Source: HyVt-337 sp964428895
Lineage (GTDB): Bacteria > Planctomycetota > Phycisphaerae > SM23-33
Direction: 5' to 3'
NCBI GenBank assembly: GCA_964428895.1
Contig: CAYRZU010000023.1
Location: 1-41,587 of the forward strand
DNA: 41,587 bases
Under the pieces are notes generated by a model. It searched no databases, was not told the DNA's origin, and saw nothing but the letters and a program-made list of their open reading frames with translations. Each line of letters starts with the position of its first letter. The stretch's first letter is position 1. The position numbers and the translations under genes are program-made. Below, one piece after another: positions 41,163 to 41,587 of the stretch.

Positions 41163-41587
41163 GCCCCCAACTGCAAATGCGCCTGGACGTGGGCCACTAG
41201 GGAAGCAGCGAAGCGCGCCAGGCCAACTTCGCCATTTGGCTCCACGTATTCCCCCTTCATCCCGACCTCAGAATCACTGAGGATCAGGCAGGCGCCATCA
41301 TACAGACGTTCACGGAGGAGCTTCACGCAAAGCAATTCATAGCGTTGGGCATAGGAGGTGTCCCGGAACTCCTCGAATACGTTGAAGTGCGGTTCATTGA
41401 CGGATACCGGCGACGTTGAGCCCGGTGCATCCTCAAGAAGCATGAAGTAGCCCAGCCATGGCCTTGGTGAGTCCTGGAACGCCCCTTCTCGATAGGCCGT
41501 CCAGAAATCATGGGCATTGCCCACAGATTCTTCGGTCTGACCTGCCCCCCGAAACCTGTTCCAGTCTTGAATGAGAGTCCCTGTTGG
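41159..41587 (-). CDS. PaeR7I/XhoI-like type II restriction endonuclease, 5' part outside the window
   Basis: The C-terminal 142 residues of a PaeR7I-family endonuclease, cut by the window end. The frame is open to the last base, where it still reads family-like TEESVGNAHDFWTAYREGAF, then PRPWLGYFMLLEDAPGS, EPHFNVFEEF and SYAQRYELLCVKLLRERLYD. PaeR7I and XhoI cut CTCGAG; the catalytic core lies further upstream, so activity cannot be judged here. The protein should work with a DNA methyltransferase encoded beyond the edge. The GTG at 41524 is internal, not a start. Lower GC content than the core genes suggests a mobile origin. Confidence 0.85.
   Translation of the reverse strand, partial: PTGTLIQDWNRFRGAGQTEESVGNAHDFWTAYREGAFQDSPRPWLGYFMLLEDAPGSTSPVSVNEPHFNVFEEFRDTSYAQRYELLCVKLLRERLYDGACLILSDSEVGMKGEYVEPNGEVGLARFAASLVAHVQAHLQLGA

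Noticed and set aside
1..41587. CRISPR arrays, tRNA or rRNA genes, insertion sequences
   Set aside because: I found no regularly spaced repeats, no tRNA-like cloverleaf with a GTTCGA arm, no rRNA segments and no transposase motifs by reading.

Overview
The window is GC-rich bacterial DNA, densely packed with genes on both strands. I see no rRNA, tRNA, CRISPR array or insertion sequence. The gene set points to the Planctomycetota, most likely a Phycisphaerae-like lineage. The clues are a secreted protein with dockerin-like calcium repeats and a PEP-CTERM tail ending in four arginines, an ECF sigma factor paired with a DUF6768-like membrane protein, and many URO-D-like and MttB-like methyltransferase homologues beside sulfatase and glycosidase genes. 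This assignment is inference; there is no marker gene in the window.

Layout. (1) 1-796: a low-GC edge with one weak hypothetical gene, then a gene-poor stretch. (2) 797-6223: a TIM-barrel sugar isomerase/epimerase-like gene diverging from two tandem heparinase II/III-like lyases. (3) 6234-11534, minus strand: an apparent operon of zinc alcohol dehydrogenase, Gfo/Idh/MocA oxidoreductase, HAD hydrolase, ArsC-type arsenate reductase and a membrane protein with a soluble C-terminus. A second Gfo/Idh/MocA gene diverges from it at 11687. (4) 13010-15057: a PAS-GGDEF diguanylate cyclase and an ECF sigma/DUF6768-like pair. (5) 15115-18513, minus: a glycyl radical enzyme followed by a URO-D-like protein. 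(6) 18774-22308, plus: an ABC exporter with an N-terminal zinc ribbon, a DUF1854 protein and a ceramidase-like (CREST) membrane protein. (7) 22305-35802, minus: nine closely spaced genes in one direction, namely URO-D family, sulfatase, GH38 alpha-mannosidase, DegT aminotransferase, URO-D family, fucose/arabinose isomerase-like, MttB-like, cystathionine gamma-synthase-like and URO-D-like. (8) 35989-38303: ECF sigma plus zinc-finger anti-sigma, and the PEP-CTERM protein. (9) 38446-40371: a CPBP membrane protease and a GH172 (DUF2961) enzyme. (10) 40497-41587: a lower-GC end carrying the 3' part of a PaeR7I/XhoI-like restriction endonuclease and an overlapping unknown gene.

How the genes may work together. 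Most of the window looks like uptake and breakdown of a decorated polysaccharide: polysaccharide lyases, a sulfatase, GH38, GH172, sugar isomerases and NAD-dependent sugar oxidoreductases. The unusual part is region 7, where corrinoid-type methyltransferase homologues (MttB plus three URO-D-like proteins) sit inside what otherwise reads as a sugar-catabolic operon. A second URO-D-like copy of the same subtype follows a glycyl radical enzyme in region 5. I infer a pathway that removes methyl groups (O-methyl or N-methyl) together with sulfate from complex sugars. No corrinoid protein, corrinoid activase or glycyl-radical activase is in the window, so these must be encoded elsewhere if the idea is right.
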